A stretch of DNA of 64,000 nucleotides from Lampropedia aestuarii (GCF_004803635.1 NZ_SSWX01000002.1:1-64000), one strand, 5' to 3'. Counted from the stretch's first letter, positions 1 through 8,475 are shown. Notes: generated by a model not told the origin, from the sequence alone. Made by a program: numbers and translations.

Positions 1-127
1 CGATTTAACGCCAGTAGCGCCTATTGCGCCCACCCCAGTTCCCACCCTCGGCGCATTCGGCCTCATGGGCCTAGCCGGCGCAATCGGCGCTGCTGGCGTT
101 GCGATGAATCGCAGACGCAGGCAGTAA
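1..127 (+). CDS. C-terminal end of an IPTL-CTERM type sorted surface protein (partial)
   Basis: Only the last 41 residues are in the window, read in the frame that ends with TAA at 125-127. A Pro/Thr/Ala-rich linker is followed by the motif VPTLGAFGLMGLAG, a hydrophobic Gly/Ala-rich membrane stretch, and a basic end NRRRRQ. This order (VPTL motif, one membrane helix, Arg cluster) is the IPTL-CTERM variant of PEP-CTERM signals, which exosortase-type enzymes are thought to cleave during export of surface proteins. It is common in Comamonadaceae. The nature of the protein body cannot be seen. A plain C-terminal membrane anchor is the alternative. Confidence 0.65.
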   Translation, partial: DLTPVAPIAPTPVPTLGAFGLMGLAGAIGAAGVAMNRRRRQ

Positions 128-141
128 GCCCCAATTAAGCC

Positions 142-168
142 AAGCCACTTTCGAGTGGCTTTTCTTTT
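142..168 (+). terminator. Rho-independent terminator after the surface protein gene
   Basis: A perfect 8-bp stem (142-149 with 154-161, AAGCCACT/AGTGGCTT) closed by a TTCG tetraloop is followed by a T-rich run at 160-168. It lies 15 bases after the stop codon and ends the unit before the phage-type genes begin. Confidence 0.85.
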
Positions 169-212
169 ATCAAGGCCCTGCACTAGCGGGGCTTTTTCAT
201 TTAGGAGTCTTC

Positions 213-509
213 ATGACCGCAAAACTGCAAGCACCAATCACAGTCGATTTGAAAATCAAGATCACCAACGACACCCAAATCGGTGAAGTGACCATCGGCA
301 TGCCCATGGGGCGATATATCACCGAGCAAGAGCTGCGCGACCGCGTTGCACAGTTTGAGAAGGAGGAAATGCCCGAAGGCTTCCGCCTGATGAACAAACG
401 CGAATGGTTCGATAGCGTCTTTGGCCTGTGCCATGACGGTGAAGATGACGATGGCAATCCTCAATATCTGAGCTATGCCATGCCTGGTGGAGATGAATGG
501 GATGAGTAA
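213..509 (+). CDS. phage-type hypothetical protein, 98 aa
   Basis: An acidic small protein of 98 residues preceded by a good ribosome binding site (AGGAG at about 203-207). I do not recognise a defined domain. The N-terminal half looks like a beta-rich segment with many hydrophobic-polar alternations (residues 8-30), the C-terminal end is very acidic (runs of Asp/Glu/Gly). It is flanked by its own terminators and is followed by genes typical of tailed phage early regions, so I read it as part of a prophage or prophage remnant. Function unknown. Confidence 0.55.
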   Translation: MTAKLQAPITVDLKIKITNDTQIGEVTIGMPMGRYITEQELRDRVAQFEKEEMPEGFRLMNKREWFDSVFGLCHDGEDDDGNPQYLSYAMPGGDEWDE

Positions 510-535
510 CCCAGCGCCAGCACCCCTTACAAACC

Positions 536-563
536 AAGCCCGCCATTGAGCGGGCTTTTTCTT
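536..563 (+). terminator. Rho-independent terminator between phage-type genes
   Basis: An 8-bp stem AAGCCCGC (536-543) pairs with GCGGGCTT (550-557) around a 6-base loop and runs into TTTTTCTTT. It lies only about 10 bases before the start of the next gene, whose ribosome binding site (GGAG) directly follows the T run. Confidence 0.8.
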
Positions 564-573
564 TGGAGAACCA

Positions 574-1164
574 ATGAAAGAAACCGGACTGATGTTCAAA
601 GCACCGCTGGTGCGCGCCATCCTCTCAGGGCAAAAAACGCAGACGCGGCGCATTGTGAAGCCTCAGCCAAGTGCCGGGAAAAGCTTTCAAGGATGGGTAA
701 TCAGTAGTAGTGGCGGAAAACATGACGGGAAAGCCGTCTGGGGTGCTGGCTCTGGCCATTTCATTTCGGAATCAGAACGCGCTCGCTGTCCCTACGGCAA
801 GCCCGGTGACCGCATCTATGTGCGTGAGACGTGGTGCCGACAAGTTGATGAGGATGGCTTTCTGTTGGATGCCTACTGGTATCGAGCCAGCACTCCAGAT
901 GTTGTGAACTCTGAGGATGGTGAGAAATCGCCTTGGCGACCCAGCATCCATATGCCAAAACATGTTGCCCGCATCTGGCTGGAAATCACCGGCGTGCGCG
1001 TTGAACGCTTGCAGGACATCAGCCACGACGACGCCATGGCCGAGGGAATGGCTTGGGATGATGCCATTCACGACTTCCAGAAGACATGGGAATCTACCGG
1101 CGGCGACTGGGATGCAAACCCTTGGGTCTGGGTGATTGACTTCAAGCGGATCGAAAAGCCATGA
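574..1164 (+). CDS. phage ASCH-like protein (KTQTRR family), 196 aa
   Basis: The N-terminus FKAPLVRAILSGQKTQTRR is the hallmark of a widespread phage and prophage protein family with an ASCH/PUA-like RNA-binding fold, sometimes labelled morphogenetic protein. Further family motifs are GDRIYVRETW near residue 90, PSIHMPKHVARIW near 125, a DDAMAEG segment near 155, and a C-terminal NPWVWVIDFKRI. The role is not established; binding of modified nucleic acid is only suggested by the fold. Its stop codon overlaps the start of the next gene (ATGA at 1161-1164), so the two are translationally coupled. A good ribosome binding site (GGAG) precedes the ATG. Confidence 0.75.
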   Translation: MKETGLMFKAPLVRAILSGQKTQTRRIVKPQPSAGKSFQGWVISSSGGKHDGKAVWGAGSGHFISESERARCPYGKPGDRIYVRETWCRQVDEDGFLLDAYWYRASTPDVVNSEDGEKSPWRPSIHMPKHVARIWLEITGVRVERLQDISHDDAMAEGMAWDDAIHDFQKTWESTGGDWDANPWVWVIDFKRIEKP

Positions 1165-1379
1165 GCTTCACCCGAAGCACGGTAGGCATGCCAGAAGACC
1201 AGGCCTACCTGCTCCACCACTTCGCCTGCCCCAGCTGCAGTGCAGCGGGAATCACACCAGGCACACAACAGCGCTGCGCCACCGGTGCTGCGCTATGGGC
1301 CCAATACCAGGGCGCATACAACGCCCGTGAACACGCCGAGCGCTCAGCGCCAGCGGCACAACTCAAATCAACACGATAA
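1161..1379 (+). CDS. small phage-type protein with a CxxC motif, 72 aa
   Basis: Starts inside the stop codon of the ASCH-like gene. The visible pattern is FACPSCSAAGITPGTQQRC, that is, CxxC plus a third Cys about 12 residues later, followed by an aromatic helix (ALWAQYQGAYN). This resembles short phage proteins with a partial zinc-binding knuckle. A fourth ligand is not obvious (His 19/20 precede the first Cys). Function unknown. Confidence that it is translated comes from the ATGA coupling and the phage neighbourhood. Confidence 0.5.
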   Translation: MSFTRSTVGMPEDQAYLLHHFACPSCSAAGITPGTQQRCATGAALWAQYQGAYNAREHAERSAPAAQLKSTR

Positions 1380-1398
1380 CAAACGAGAAAGGTCAATC

Positions 1399-1596
1399 AT
1401 GATGACCACAGAACCAGTCCGTACATATCGCGTGAACCGCGCAAGCGAATTGCTGGACGTCTCGCGCGCAACAATTTACCGGCTAGTGCGCGCCAAAAAG
1501 CTGGTGCTTGTAAAAGTAGGCGAGCGCGCCAGTGGAATAACCGCAGATTCCCTTGAGCGCCACATTGCCTCTGGGATGACCGAGAATGGCAGGTAA
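1399..1596 (+). CDS. excisionase-like helix-turn-helix protein, 65 aa
   Basis: The start at 1399 was chosen over an upstream in-frame extension because GAGAAAGG (1385-1392) is well placed before ATGATG and the extension has no homologous look. The sequence YRVNRASELLDVSRATIYRLVRAKKLVLVKVG is a MerR-type winged helix of the excisionase/AlpA (HTH_17) family: a small DNA-bending protein that directs phage integrase toward excision or acts as a regulator. It is the last phage-type gene before the housekeeping gene xthA, and no integrase is seen on this side, so the element must extend to the left or be decayed. Confidence 0.75.
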   Translation: MMTTEPVRTYRVNRASELLDVSRATIYRLVRAKKLVLVKVGERASGITADSLERHIASGMTENGR

Positions 1597-1624
1597 TTTG
1601 CGTGCGCCAAGGCCTAGCCTTGCC

Positions 1625-1661
1625 GGTAGCTACACTGGTAGCTAGTAAGAATATAGCTACC
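1625..1661. promoter_or_regulatory. cluster of GGTAGCTA repeats downstream of the excisionase gene
   Basis: GGTAGCTA occurs directly repeated at 1625-1632 and 1637-1644 (12-base spacing) and inverted at 1654-1661 (TAGCTACC). The spacing of about one helical turn and the added inverted copy look like protein-binding sites: arm or excisionase sites of an attachment region, or an operator. The sites lie between the excisionase gene and xthA, at the junction of phage-type and core DNA. Confidence 0.45.
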
Positions 1662-1702
1662 ACATGCATTCCCAATGAATTGATTTAGTTAGGTTTTTTT
1701 AA

Positions 1703-2494
1703 ATGATCATGCTTGCCAGCTGGAACGTCAACTCCCTGAACGTACGCATTGCCCATGTGCTGTCCTGGCTCGAAGCCAACCCCGTCGATGCGCTGGGCTT
1801 GCAAGAGTTGAAGCTGATTGACGCCAAATTCCCCACTACGGCGTTCAGTGAGCAGGGTTACCAGACCCACGCTTTTGGCCAAGCCACCTACAACGGCGTC
1901 GCAATCGCCCACAAGGCACAGGCCAAGGACATTGAACGCAATATTCCAGGCTATGCTGACAGCCAATCGCGCGTGATCAGCGCCACTTTGGTCTTTGACA
2001 CACTGGAGATACGCCTGATCAACGCCTATTTCGTCAACGGCCAGGCTCTGGATTCTGACAAGTTCACCTATAAATTGGAGTGGCTGGCACATTTGCAACG
2101 CTATGTCAGTGAGCAACTCGCCAGCCACAAACACGTGGTGCTGATGGGCGACTTCAACATCACCGCGCAAGACCAGGACTCCTGGGATCCAGACGGATTG
2201 CGTGAGACGATTCACCACAGCAGCATTGAACGCGCGGCATTCCAACAACTGATTGATGCCGGGCTGGTTGATACCTTCAGAGAATTCGAGCAAGTCGAGA
2301 AAAGCTTCTCGTGGTGGGATTACCGGATGCTGGGTTTTCAGAAAAACCGCGGCTTGCGCATCGACTATGTGCTGGTCAGCGAATCACTGCGCCCAGCCCT
2401 AACCCGCAGCTGGATTGACCGCGCACCAAGAAAATGGGAAAAGCCCAGCGACCATGCGCCGGTTGTGATTGAGCTGGATATAGACAGGCTTTAA
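1703..2494 (+). CDS. xthA: exodeoxyribonuclease III
   Basis: A 263-residue Mg-dependent AP endonuclease and 3'-5' exonuclease of the exonuclease-endonuclease-phosphatase fold, acting in base excision repair. Visible catalytic motifs are SWNVNSLNVR (residues 6-15), LQELKL with the metal-binding Glu, GDFNI with the catalytic Asp/Asn pair, a KSFSWWDYR segment for DNA contact, and the C-terminal SDHAPV with the Asp-His pair. The length is normal for the family. ATG codons at 1703 and 1709 are both possible starts; neither has a strong ribosome binding site. It marks the return to core genes after the phage-type segment. Confidence 0.95.
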   Translation: MIMLASWNVNSLNVRIAHVLSWLEANPVDALGLQELKLIDAKFPTTAFSEQGYQTHAFGQATYNGVAIAHKAQAKDIERNIPGYADSQSRVISATLVFDTLEIRLINAYFVNGQALDSDKFTYKLEWLAHLQRYVSEQLASHKHVVLMGDFNITAQDQDSWDPDGLRETIHHSSIERAAFQQLIDAGLVDTFREFEQVEKSFSWWDYRMLGFQKNRGLRIDYVLVSESLRPALTRSWIDRAPRKWEKPSDHAPVVIELDIDRL

Positions 2495-2605
2495 CTAGCA
2501 AGCGCTTATTCCTAGCGCTTGTTCACTATATATATGCATATGCGGCACAGACAGTTCGCCTAGGAGCGTCATCAGCAGCACGCCGCCTTGGTTGCAGTAC
2601 AAAGA

Positions 2606-2643
2606 AAAAGGGCTTGCCTGGCAATTGCTAGGCAAGCCCTTTT
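2606..2643. terminator. bidirectional terminator downstream of ettA and xthA
   Basis: A 14-bp perfect stem (2606-2619 with 2630-2643) beginning AAAAGGGCTTGCCT and ending in TTTT on either strand. It lies 18 bases after the ettA stop and serves that gene on the minus strand; it would also stop read-through from xthA. Confidence 0.85.
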
Positions 2644-2661
2644 CATGGCCGCACCGCAGCC

Positions 2662-4323
2662 TTATTTCAACGCTTTGAAACGCACACGTTTTGGTTGTGC
2701 AGCTTCATCACCCAATCGCTTGCGTTTGTCGGCTTCGTACTCTTGGTAGTTGCCATCAAAGAAAACCCATTGGCTCTCCCCTTCAGCGGCCAGGATGTGC
2801 GTGGCAATGCGGTCGAGGAACCAGCGGTCATGGCTGATCACCAACACGGAGCCGGCGTACTCCAGCAGCGCGTCTTCCAACGCGCGCAGGGTTTCAATGT
2901 CCAAATCGTTCGATGGCTCATCGAGCAGCAGCACGTTGCCGCCCTTGAGCAGGGTTTTGGCCAAGTGCAGGCGACCACGCTCACCACCGGAGAGGTTGCC
3001 CACTTTCTTCTGCTGATCACCGCCGTTGAAGTTGAAACGGCCTGCATACGCACGGCTGGCCATTTGGAACTTGCCCACATTGATGATATCCAGCCCACCT
3101 GAGATATCTTCCCAAACGGTTTTGTCGTCGGCCAGCTCATCACGGGCCTGGTCCACGTAGGCCATTTGTACCGTAGCACCGATATCGACCACCCCCGCAT
3201 CAGGCTGCTCACGGCCAGCAATCAGCTTGAACAGTGTCGATTTACCTGCACCGTTAGGGCCGATGATGCCGACAATCGCACCGGCTGGAATAGTGAAGCT
3301 CAGGTTGTCGATCAGCAAACGGTCTCCAAAGGACTTGCTGACATTTTTGAATTCGATTACTTTGGTGCCCAAGCGCTCGGCCACAGGGATGAAAATCTCC
3401 TGGGTCTCGTTGCGGCGCTGGTACTCGTGGTCTGACAGCTCCTCAAAGCGGGCAATACGCGCCTTGCTCTTGGCTTGGCGGCCTTTGGCGTTCTGGCGCA
3501 CCCACTCCAATTCTTTCTTCAGGGCTTTGGCACGGGCATCTTCGCCTTTTTGCTCAGCTTCAAGGCGGGTTTGCTTTTGTATCAGCCAGTCGCTGTAATT
3601 GCCTTTGTATGGAATGCCGTGGCCACGGTCGAGCTCCAAAATCCACTCAGCAGCATTGTCCAAAAAGTACCGATCGTGGGTAATGGCCACCACCGTGCCA
3701 GAGAAACGCTGCAGGAACTGCTCCAGCCAGTCGACGCTTTCCGCATCCAAGTGGTTGGTAGGCTCATCCAGCAGCAGCATGTCGGGTTTGGACAGCAGCA
3801 GTTTGCACAAGGCAACACGGCGCTTTTCACCACCAGACAGGTTGCCAACAATCGCATCCCAAGGTGGCAGGCGCAAGGCATCAGCGGCAATTTCCAACTG
3901 GTGCTCAGAGTCAGTGCCTGAAGTGGCAATAATTGCTTCGAGGCGTGCTTGCTCAGCAGCCAAGGCATCAAAGTCGGCATCTTCTTCTGCGTAAGCTGCG
4001 TAGACGGCCTCGAGCTTGTCTTTGGCCTCCATCACCTCGCCCATCGCCTCTTCGACGCTTTCGCGCACGGTTTGCTCTGGATTGAGCTGAGGCTCCTGTG
4101 GCAAATAGCCGATTTTCAGGCCCGGCATGGGCAGGGCTTCGCCCTCGATCTCCTTGTCAATGCCAGCCATGATTTTGAGCAGACTGGATTTGCCGGAGCC
4201 GTTCAGACCCAGCACGCCAATTTTGGCGCCGGGGAAAAAGCTGAGAGAAATATCCTTGAGGATCTGACGCTTGGGAGGAACCGTTTTGCTGACACGGTTC
4301 ATCGAATAGACGTATTGAGCCAT
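2662..4323 (-). CDS. ettA: energy-dependent translational throttle protein EttA (ABC-F ATPase)
   Basis: A 553-residue soluble ABC-F protein with two ATPase domains and no membrane segment. Domain 1 shows Walker A GLNGSGKS (39-46), signature NLSGGEKRR, and LLLDEPTNHLD. Domain 2 shows GPNGAGKS, NLSGGERGR, and LLLDEPSNDLD. A charged coiled linker between the domains (around 245-320) is the P-site tRNA interaction motif, and the arm insertion sits in domain 1. EttA binds the ribosomal E site and gates the first peptide bond according to ATP/ADP ratio. Length matches E. coli EttA (555). The gene stands alone and is divergent from rhlE. Confidence 0.95.
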   Translation of the reverse strand: MAQYVYSMNRVSKTVPPKRQILKDISLSFFPGAKIGVLGLNGSGKSSLLKIMAGIDKEIEGEALPMPGLKIGYLPQEPQLNPEQTVRESVEEAMGEVMEAKDKLEAVYAAYAEEDADFDALAAEQARLEAIIATSGTDSEHQLEIAADALRLPPWDAIVGNLSGGEKRRVALCKLLLSKPDMLLLDEPTNHLDAESVDWLEQFLQRFSGTVVAITHDRYFLDNAAEWILELDRGHGIPYKGNYSDWLIQKQTRLEAEQKGEDARAKALKKELEWVRQNAKGRQAKSKARIARFEELSDHEYQRRNETQEIFIPVAERLGTKVIEFKNVSKSFGDRLLIDNLSFTIPAGAIVGIIGPNGAGKSTLFKLIAGREQPDAGVVDIGATVQMAYVDQARDELADDKTVWEDISGGLDIINVGKFQMASRAYAGRFNFNGGDQQKKVGNLSGGERGRLHLAKTLLKGGNVLLLDEPSNDLDIETLRALEDALLEYAGSVLVISHDRWFLDRIATHILAAEGESQWVFFDGNYQEYEADKRKRLGDEAAQPKRVRFKALK

Positions 4324-4695
4324 TTTCTAAAAATTCCTAAAAACACGCTGCAAACAACAGGCATCTTGCAACAACATGCGCATTATCGATGCAAAGTACG
4401 ATACTGCGACAACATAGACGCCATGCCGCACAGGGACAAGTGCACAACAAGGCAGGCAATCGCCATTAAAAAAGCTGCAAAAACCAGCAACCTATGCGAG
4501 AATGGGGGCGTTTTGGGTTTCAGTCGCCCAAAAACACGGTGATTTCGCAGCGTTGGCTTGAGCCTTACTACAAGGTGTATCAACCGCACAATTTAAAAAA
4601 AACAACGCACATCGCCCGGTACTGAACAGCTCTTATCATTTTAGGGGCTGCGGGTAATAACCAAGAAGTCAGCACCTCAGCGTGCCAAATATACA
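4324..4695. other. intergenic region between divergent ettA and rhlE
   Basis: No convincing gene. It must hold the promoters for both divergent genes, but no near-consensus sigma-70 pair is clear. One hairpin (TTTTGGG 4511-4517 with CCCAAAA 4527-4533, 9-base loop) lies about 160 bases before the rhlE start and could be part of a long 5' leader, as is common for DEAD-box helicase genes. Confidence 0.4.
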
Positions 4696-6636
4696 GTGAC
4701 ATTTGAATCTTTAAACCTGTCTGCCGACATCGTATCGGCCGTGGCAGAGCTGGGCTACGCCCAGCCAACTCCTATTCAAGCGCAATCTATTCCGCTTATT
4801 CTGGCAGGCCATGACTTGCTCGCCGGTGCCCAAACAGGCACTGGCAAAACAGCGGCCTTTACCCTGCCTTTGCTGGAACTGCTCAGCCGTGAAGACAACC
4901 GCACCGGCCCACGCCCGGTGCGCGCATTGATCTTGACACCAACGCGCGAGTTGGCCGCTCAAATCGACGACAACATCAAGTCTTATAGCAAGCATTTGAA
5001 AATACAGTCGACAGTGATTTTTGGCGGTGTGGGCATGACCCCCCAAATTAACCGCATCAAAAAAGGGGTGGATATTCTGGTGGCGACTCCTGGGCGCCTG
5101 TTGGATTTGCATGGCCAAGGCTATGTGGATTTGAGCCAAGTGGGCTTTTTGGTGCTCGACGAAGCCGACCGCATGCTCGACATGGGCTTTATCCATGACG
5201 TGCGCAAAGTTCTGGCCCTGCTGCCAGCCCAAAAACAATCGCTGCTGTTCTCTGCCACCTTCAGTGACGAGATCAAGCAATTGGCCAGCACGCTGCTGAA
5301 CAATCCGCAGCACATCCAGGTGACACCGCCCAACACGACGGTTCAACGCATCGCGCAGGTGATTTACCCAGTTGGGCGCCAAAAGAAAAAAGCGGCGCTG
5401 CTGCACATCATCACCTCCAAAGAGTGGAACCAGGTACTGGTGTTCACGCGCACCAAGTTTGGTGCCAACCACATTGCGGACTACCTGAATAAGAACGGTG
5501 TCTCTGCGATGGCCTTGCATGGCAATAAAAGCCAGTCCGCCCGCACCCAAGCACTGTCGAGTTTCAAATCCGGCGAGTTGCGCGTCTTGGTGGCCACCGA
5601 TATTGCCGCACGCGGCATTGACATTGACGAGCTGCCACACGTTGTGAACTACGAAATTCCTAACGTCTCGGAAGACTACGTGCACCGCATTGGCCGCACA
5701 GGCCGTGCCGGCAACGAAGGCCATGCCGTCAGCCTGGTGTGCCTAGACGAAGAAGGCTTCATGATGGAGATTGAGCGCTTTACCAAGCAGGAAATTCCAG
5801 TGGAGATCCTGCCTGAGTTTGCGCCTGAGCCCGATGAAGTGCCCGAGCCGATTGCGATGGGTCGTCAAACCCTGTGGGGTGGTGCGGGCAAGCCGCCCAG
5901 CCGAGACGTCATGCAAGCGGCAGCGAAAGCAGCGCGCAAGGAAATGATGGAGCGTATCAACGCCAAGAAAACGCCCAAACCAGCGCGCAAAAAACCGGCT
6001 CACAACACGGAGCAGCCATTCAATGCCGCCGCCGATGCAGGCGACATGCGCGAGCAAGCCGACGGCGAGTCAGCTGGCCAAAAGCGTCCGCTCGATGCGG
6101 ATGGCAATCCAATCAAACGCCGCAACCGTTTCCGTGCAGGGAAAAATGGCCGTGCCGCTCGCGCCAGTAGCAATGGGGGCAATGACCAGGCACAGGCAGG
6201 CGGCGCAGACACACGCGCTGAAAAGCAAGAGGCGCCGCGCCGCAACAACAACCACGCTGGCAACGGGCAAAACGCAGCGCGCAATGGCAATTCCAGAGCC
6301 AACCACCAAGGTAATCGCTCACGCCAAGGCGGCGGCAATGGCAACAATGGGGGCTTTGGGGGCGGGCAGCAACCGCAACCACGCTCGCGTGAACCAATGC
6401 TCAGAGCCGACGCACATCTGGGTACGCAAACCGGCTTTTCGCTGGCCCCTGCGCAACGCGGCGACAGTGGCCGCCAACCTGACCCGATGCGCACCAGCGT
6501 AGACAGCATGACCGAGCGCAGCCGCAGAGGCAACGGAGGCAACCGTGGTGGCAACCGTGGCCGCTCAGGCGGTGGCCAGGGCATTTCCCCGCTGCAACAC
6601 AGTGGCACCTCTTTTTCCGGCCGCCGTAGACCGTAA
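4696..6636 (+). CDS. rhlE: DEAD-box ATP-dependent RNA helicase, RhlE type
   Basis: 646 residues, GTG start (no better ATG upstream of the conserved [11 protein letters not shown]). Helicase motifs in order: Q motif [12 protein letters not shown], Walker [33 protein letters not shown] box [19 protein letters not shown], then domain 2 with [16 protein letters not shown] and [10 protein letters not shown]. The core ends near residue 400. The remaining 240 residues are disordered, rich in Arg, Gly, Asn and Gln with RGG-like clusters, which is much longer than in E. coli RhlE. It unwinds RNA duplexes in ribosome maturation and mRNA decay; the tail probably gives unspecific RNA binding or condensation. 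Confidence 0.92.
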   Translation: MTFESLNLSADIVSAVAELGYAQPTPIQAQSIPLILAGHDLLAGAQTGTGKTAAFTLPLLELLSREDNRTGPRPVRALILTPTRELAAQIDDNIKSYSKHLKIQSTVIFGGVGMTPQINRIKKGVDILVATPGRLLDLHGQGYVDLSQVGFLVLDEADRMLDMGFIHDVRKVLALLPAQKQSLLFSATFSDEIKQLASTLLNNPQHIQVTPPNTTVQRIAQVIYPVGRQKKKAALLHIITSKEWNQVLVFTRTKFGANHIADYLNKNGVSAMALHGNKSQSARTQALSSFKSGELRVLVATDIAARGIDIDELPHVVNYEIPNVSEDYVHRIGRTGRAGNEGHAVSLVCLDEEGFMMEIERFTKQEIPVEILPEFAPEPDEVPEPIAMGRQTLWGGAGKPPSRDVMQAAAKAARKEMMERINAKKTPKPARKKPAHNTEQPFNAAADAGDMREQADGESAGQKRPLDADGNPIKRRNRFRAGKNGRAARASSNGGNDQAQAGGADTRAEKQEAPRRNNNHAGNGQNAARNGNSRANHQGNRSRQGGGNGNNGGFGGGQQPQPRSREPMLRADAHLGTQTGFSLAPAQRGDSGRQPDPMRTSVDSMTERSRRGNGGNRGGNRGRSGGGQGISPLQHSGTSFSGRRRP

Positions 6637-6642
6637 GCCACA

Positions 6643-6676
6643 GCGCTGTCTGCTCAATAATATTGGCAGACAGCGC
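6643..6676 (+). terminator. strong hairpin after rhlE (weak terminator)
   Basis: An 11-bp perfect stem GCGCTGTCTGC (6643-6653) with GCAGACAGCGC (6666-6676) starts 6 bases after the rhlE stop. No T run follows, so it may protect the 3' end or act as a Rho-assisted stop rather than as a classical intrinsic terminator. Confidence 0.45.
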
Positions 6677-6830
6677 CCCGCAGGCAGCCTCTGGAACACA
6701 TGATCAAGATGCTGCCTGATTTTTCAAACAATACGCAGGGCCTGGCTCGTCTGCCTATGTAATATTTTTCTTTTTTGCATCGCTGAAGTACTGGCAGCAC
6801 TGTTGACACACCAGTTTGCCGCCTTGAGCA

Positions 6831-8186
6831 ATGCCCAAAGCACCTATGACTGCTGCGCAAAGCTTGATAATTATCTTTGTTTTGATTGCCGCCAGCGCGT
6901 TTTTCTCGCTGGCTGAAATATCCCTTGCCGCTTCAAGACGCATACGGTTGAGACAGCTGGCAGCAGATGGTGATGCACGCGCACCTCGCGTGACGCAAAT
7001 GCAAGAGCAGCCAGGCGACTATTTCACCGTCGTGCAAATTGCGCAAAATGCCATCTCCATCATGGGCGGCATTGTCGGTGAAAGCGCATTCAGCCCATAC
7101 ATCACCAGTGTCCTGAGCCTGTGGTTGTCTGAGAGCAGCGCGCAAACAGTCGGTTTTCTGGTGTCGTTCCTGACCGTCACCTCGCTATTTATTGTGTTCT
7201 CTGACATTGTGCCCAAACGCATGGGCATGACAGACCCAGAACTGCAGGCGATGCGTGTTTATCGGCTGATGCAGTTTTTCACCACCGTACTCAAACCGCT
7301 GGTGTGGCTCTATAGCAAGATCAGCGATGGCATTTTCCGCATGCTGGGCATGAACACCGTGCGCGATGACCGCATCACCTCTGACGATATTCTGGCAATG
7401 GCCGAGGCCAGCACGCAAGCAGGTGGCTTGGCCCAAAGCGAACAACGCGTGATTGCCAACCTGTTCGACCTCGATAACCGCTTGGTCACCAGCACGATGA
7501 CCTCGCGTGATCGGATTGCTTTTTTCCTGCAAAACGACACCGATGCGCTGATCAGGGCCCGCATTGCAGAAGAGCCCTACTCGACCTATCCAGTCTGCGA
7601 CCGCGATATTGACCATGTGATTGGTTATGTCGATGCCAAAGACCTGTTCCAGCGCGCGCTGAACAACCAGGCGATTTCGCTCAAGGACGAAGGCCTGATC
7701 CATAAAGTCTTGGTCATCCCGGATCGACTCACACTGACTGAAACCCTGGACCAATTCCGCCAGGCACAGGAAGACTTTGCCGTGGTGGTGAATGAATACA
7801 GCCTGGTTGTTGGTGTTGTGACGCTCAATGATGCAATGAGTACCGTGATGGGGGGGTTGATTGGCCCCGACGACGAAGAGCTGATCGTGCAGCGCGATGC
7901 CAACTCCTGGCTGATCGACGGCATCACACCGATTGAAGATGTGGTGTATGCATTGTCGATTGAAGAATTCCCGCACTTTGAAGACTACGACACTTTGGCG
8001 GGTTTTTTGATGGTGATGCTGCGCCGCATTCCCAAGCGCACCGACAGCGTCAACTGGGGCGGCTTCAAGTTTGAGGTGATGGATGTGGACAGCTACCGCA
8101 TTGACCAGGTGCTGGTCACACGCCTGAATGCCCAAGGCCAAAGTCCGGAGACGACACCAGACAACAAGCGGCTCACAAGCGACTAA
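6831..8186 (+). CDS. paeA: CNNM/CorC-family inner membrane transporter, PaeA (YtfL) type
   Basis: A 451-residue protein with an N-terminal CNNM (DUF21) membrane domain (about residues 1-190, three to four helices; motif FFSLAEISLAASR), a CBS pair (about 200-345) and a C-terminal CorC_HlyC domain. Long stretches match what I remember of E. coli YtfL/PaeA (SAFFSxxEISLAASR, GGIVGxxAFSP, DPKRxGM-like, RIPKRTDSV). PaeA exports cadaverine and putrescine in stationary phase; other relatives move Mg or Co. The second Met (6846) aligns better with the usual start than 6831, and neither has a strong ribosome binding site. The gene is single. Confidence 0.85.
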   Translation: MPKAPMTAAQSLIIIFVLIAASAFFSLAEISLAASRRIRLRQLAADGDARAPRVTQMQEQPGDYFTVVQIAQNAISIMGGIVGESAFSPYITSVLSLWLSESSAQTVGFLVSFLTVTSLFIVFSDIVPKRMGMTDPELQAMRVYRLMQFFTTVLKPLVWLYSKISDGIFRMLGMNTVRDDRITSDDILAMAEASTQAGGLAQSEQRVIANLFDLDNRLVTSTMTSRDRIAFFLQNDTDALIRARIAEEPYSTYPVCDRDIDHVIGYVDAKDLFQRALNNQAISLKDEGLIHKVLVIPDRLTLTETLDQFRQAQEDFAVVVNEYSLVVGVVTLNDAMSTVMGGLIGPDDEELIVQRDANSWLIDGITPIEDVVYALSIEEFPHFEDYDTLAGFLMVMLRRIPKRTDSVNWGGFKFEVMDVDSYRIDQVLVTRLNAQGQSPETTPDNKRLTSD

Positions 8187-8195
8187 GCGCCAGCT

Positions 8196-8467
8196 CTAAG
8201 AACGTGTTTACGATCTTTTCATAGTCGCGCAAGGCACAAAAAAGAGGCAGTGCAAGGCGCCTGTTGCAGCTCATACGTCTGTATGAGCAAAACGGGTAAC
8301 GCCGCAATGCGCTTTTTTGTGCCTTGCCCTTCGGGTTGGAGCCCAAAAGGCGCACTGCTTTGTTAAAAATCCTCGCCGGGCAGATAGCCCGACTGCGATT
8401 TTTGCCGCGCACTGCATCCTTTTGGGCTCCAACGCGGTCTGCGCAAAGATCGTAAACACGTTCTAAG
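8196..8467. repeat. MITE-like structured repeat, long copy
   Basis: A 272-base non-coding element with near-perfect inverted ends: 8196-8218 and 8445-8467 match at 22 of 23 positions (core GAACGTGTTTACGATCTTT). Inside are two nested foldbacks: GCAAGGCACAAAAAAG (8229-8244) with its complement at 8312-8327, enclosing a small hairpin GCTCATAC/GTATGAGC (8269-8288); and a second foldback from TTGGAGCCCAAAAGG (about 8336) to its complement ending about 8433, enclosing CGGGC/GCCCG. There is no ORF. The same core is found at 23569-23733. It fills the gap between two convergent genes. Confidence 0.85.
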
Positions 8468-8475
8468 GGCCTGAC

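Noticed and set aside
2499-2521. Hairpin CAAGCGCT/AGCGCTTG after xthA as a terminator
   Set aside because: The stem is good but no T run follows; the bidirectional terminator at 2606-2643 is the better candidate.
4711-5724. Minus-strand open frame of 337 codons
   Set aside because: Lies wholly inside rhlE on the opposite strand, no ribosome binding site and no protein-like motif.
7185-8141. Minus-strand open frame of 318 codons
   Set aside because: Shadow of the PaeA-type transporter gene.
8196-8467. CRISPR array or tRNA-like structure
   Set aside because: The element is palindromic but has no regular direct repeats with spacers, and the foldbacks do not make a cloverleaf.
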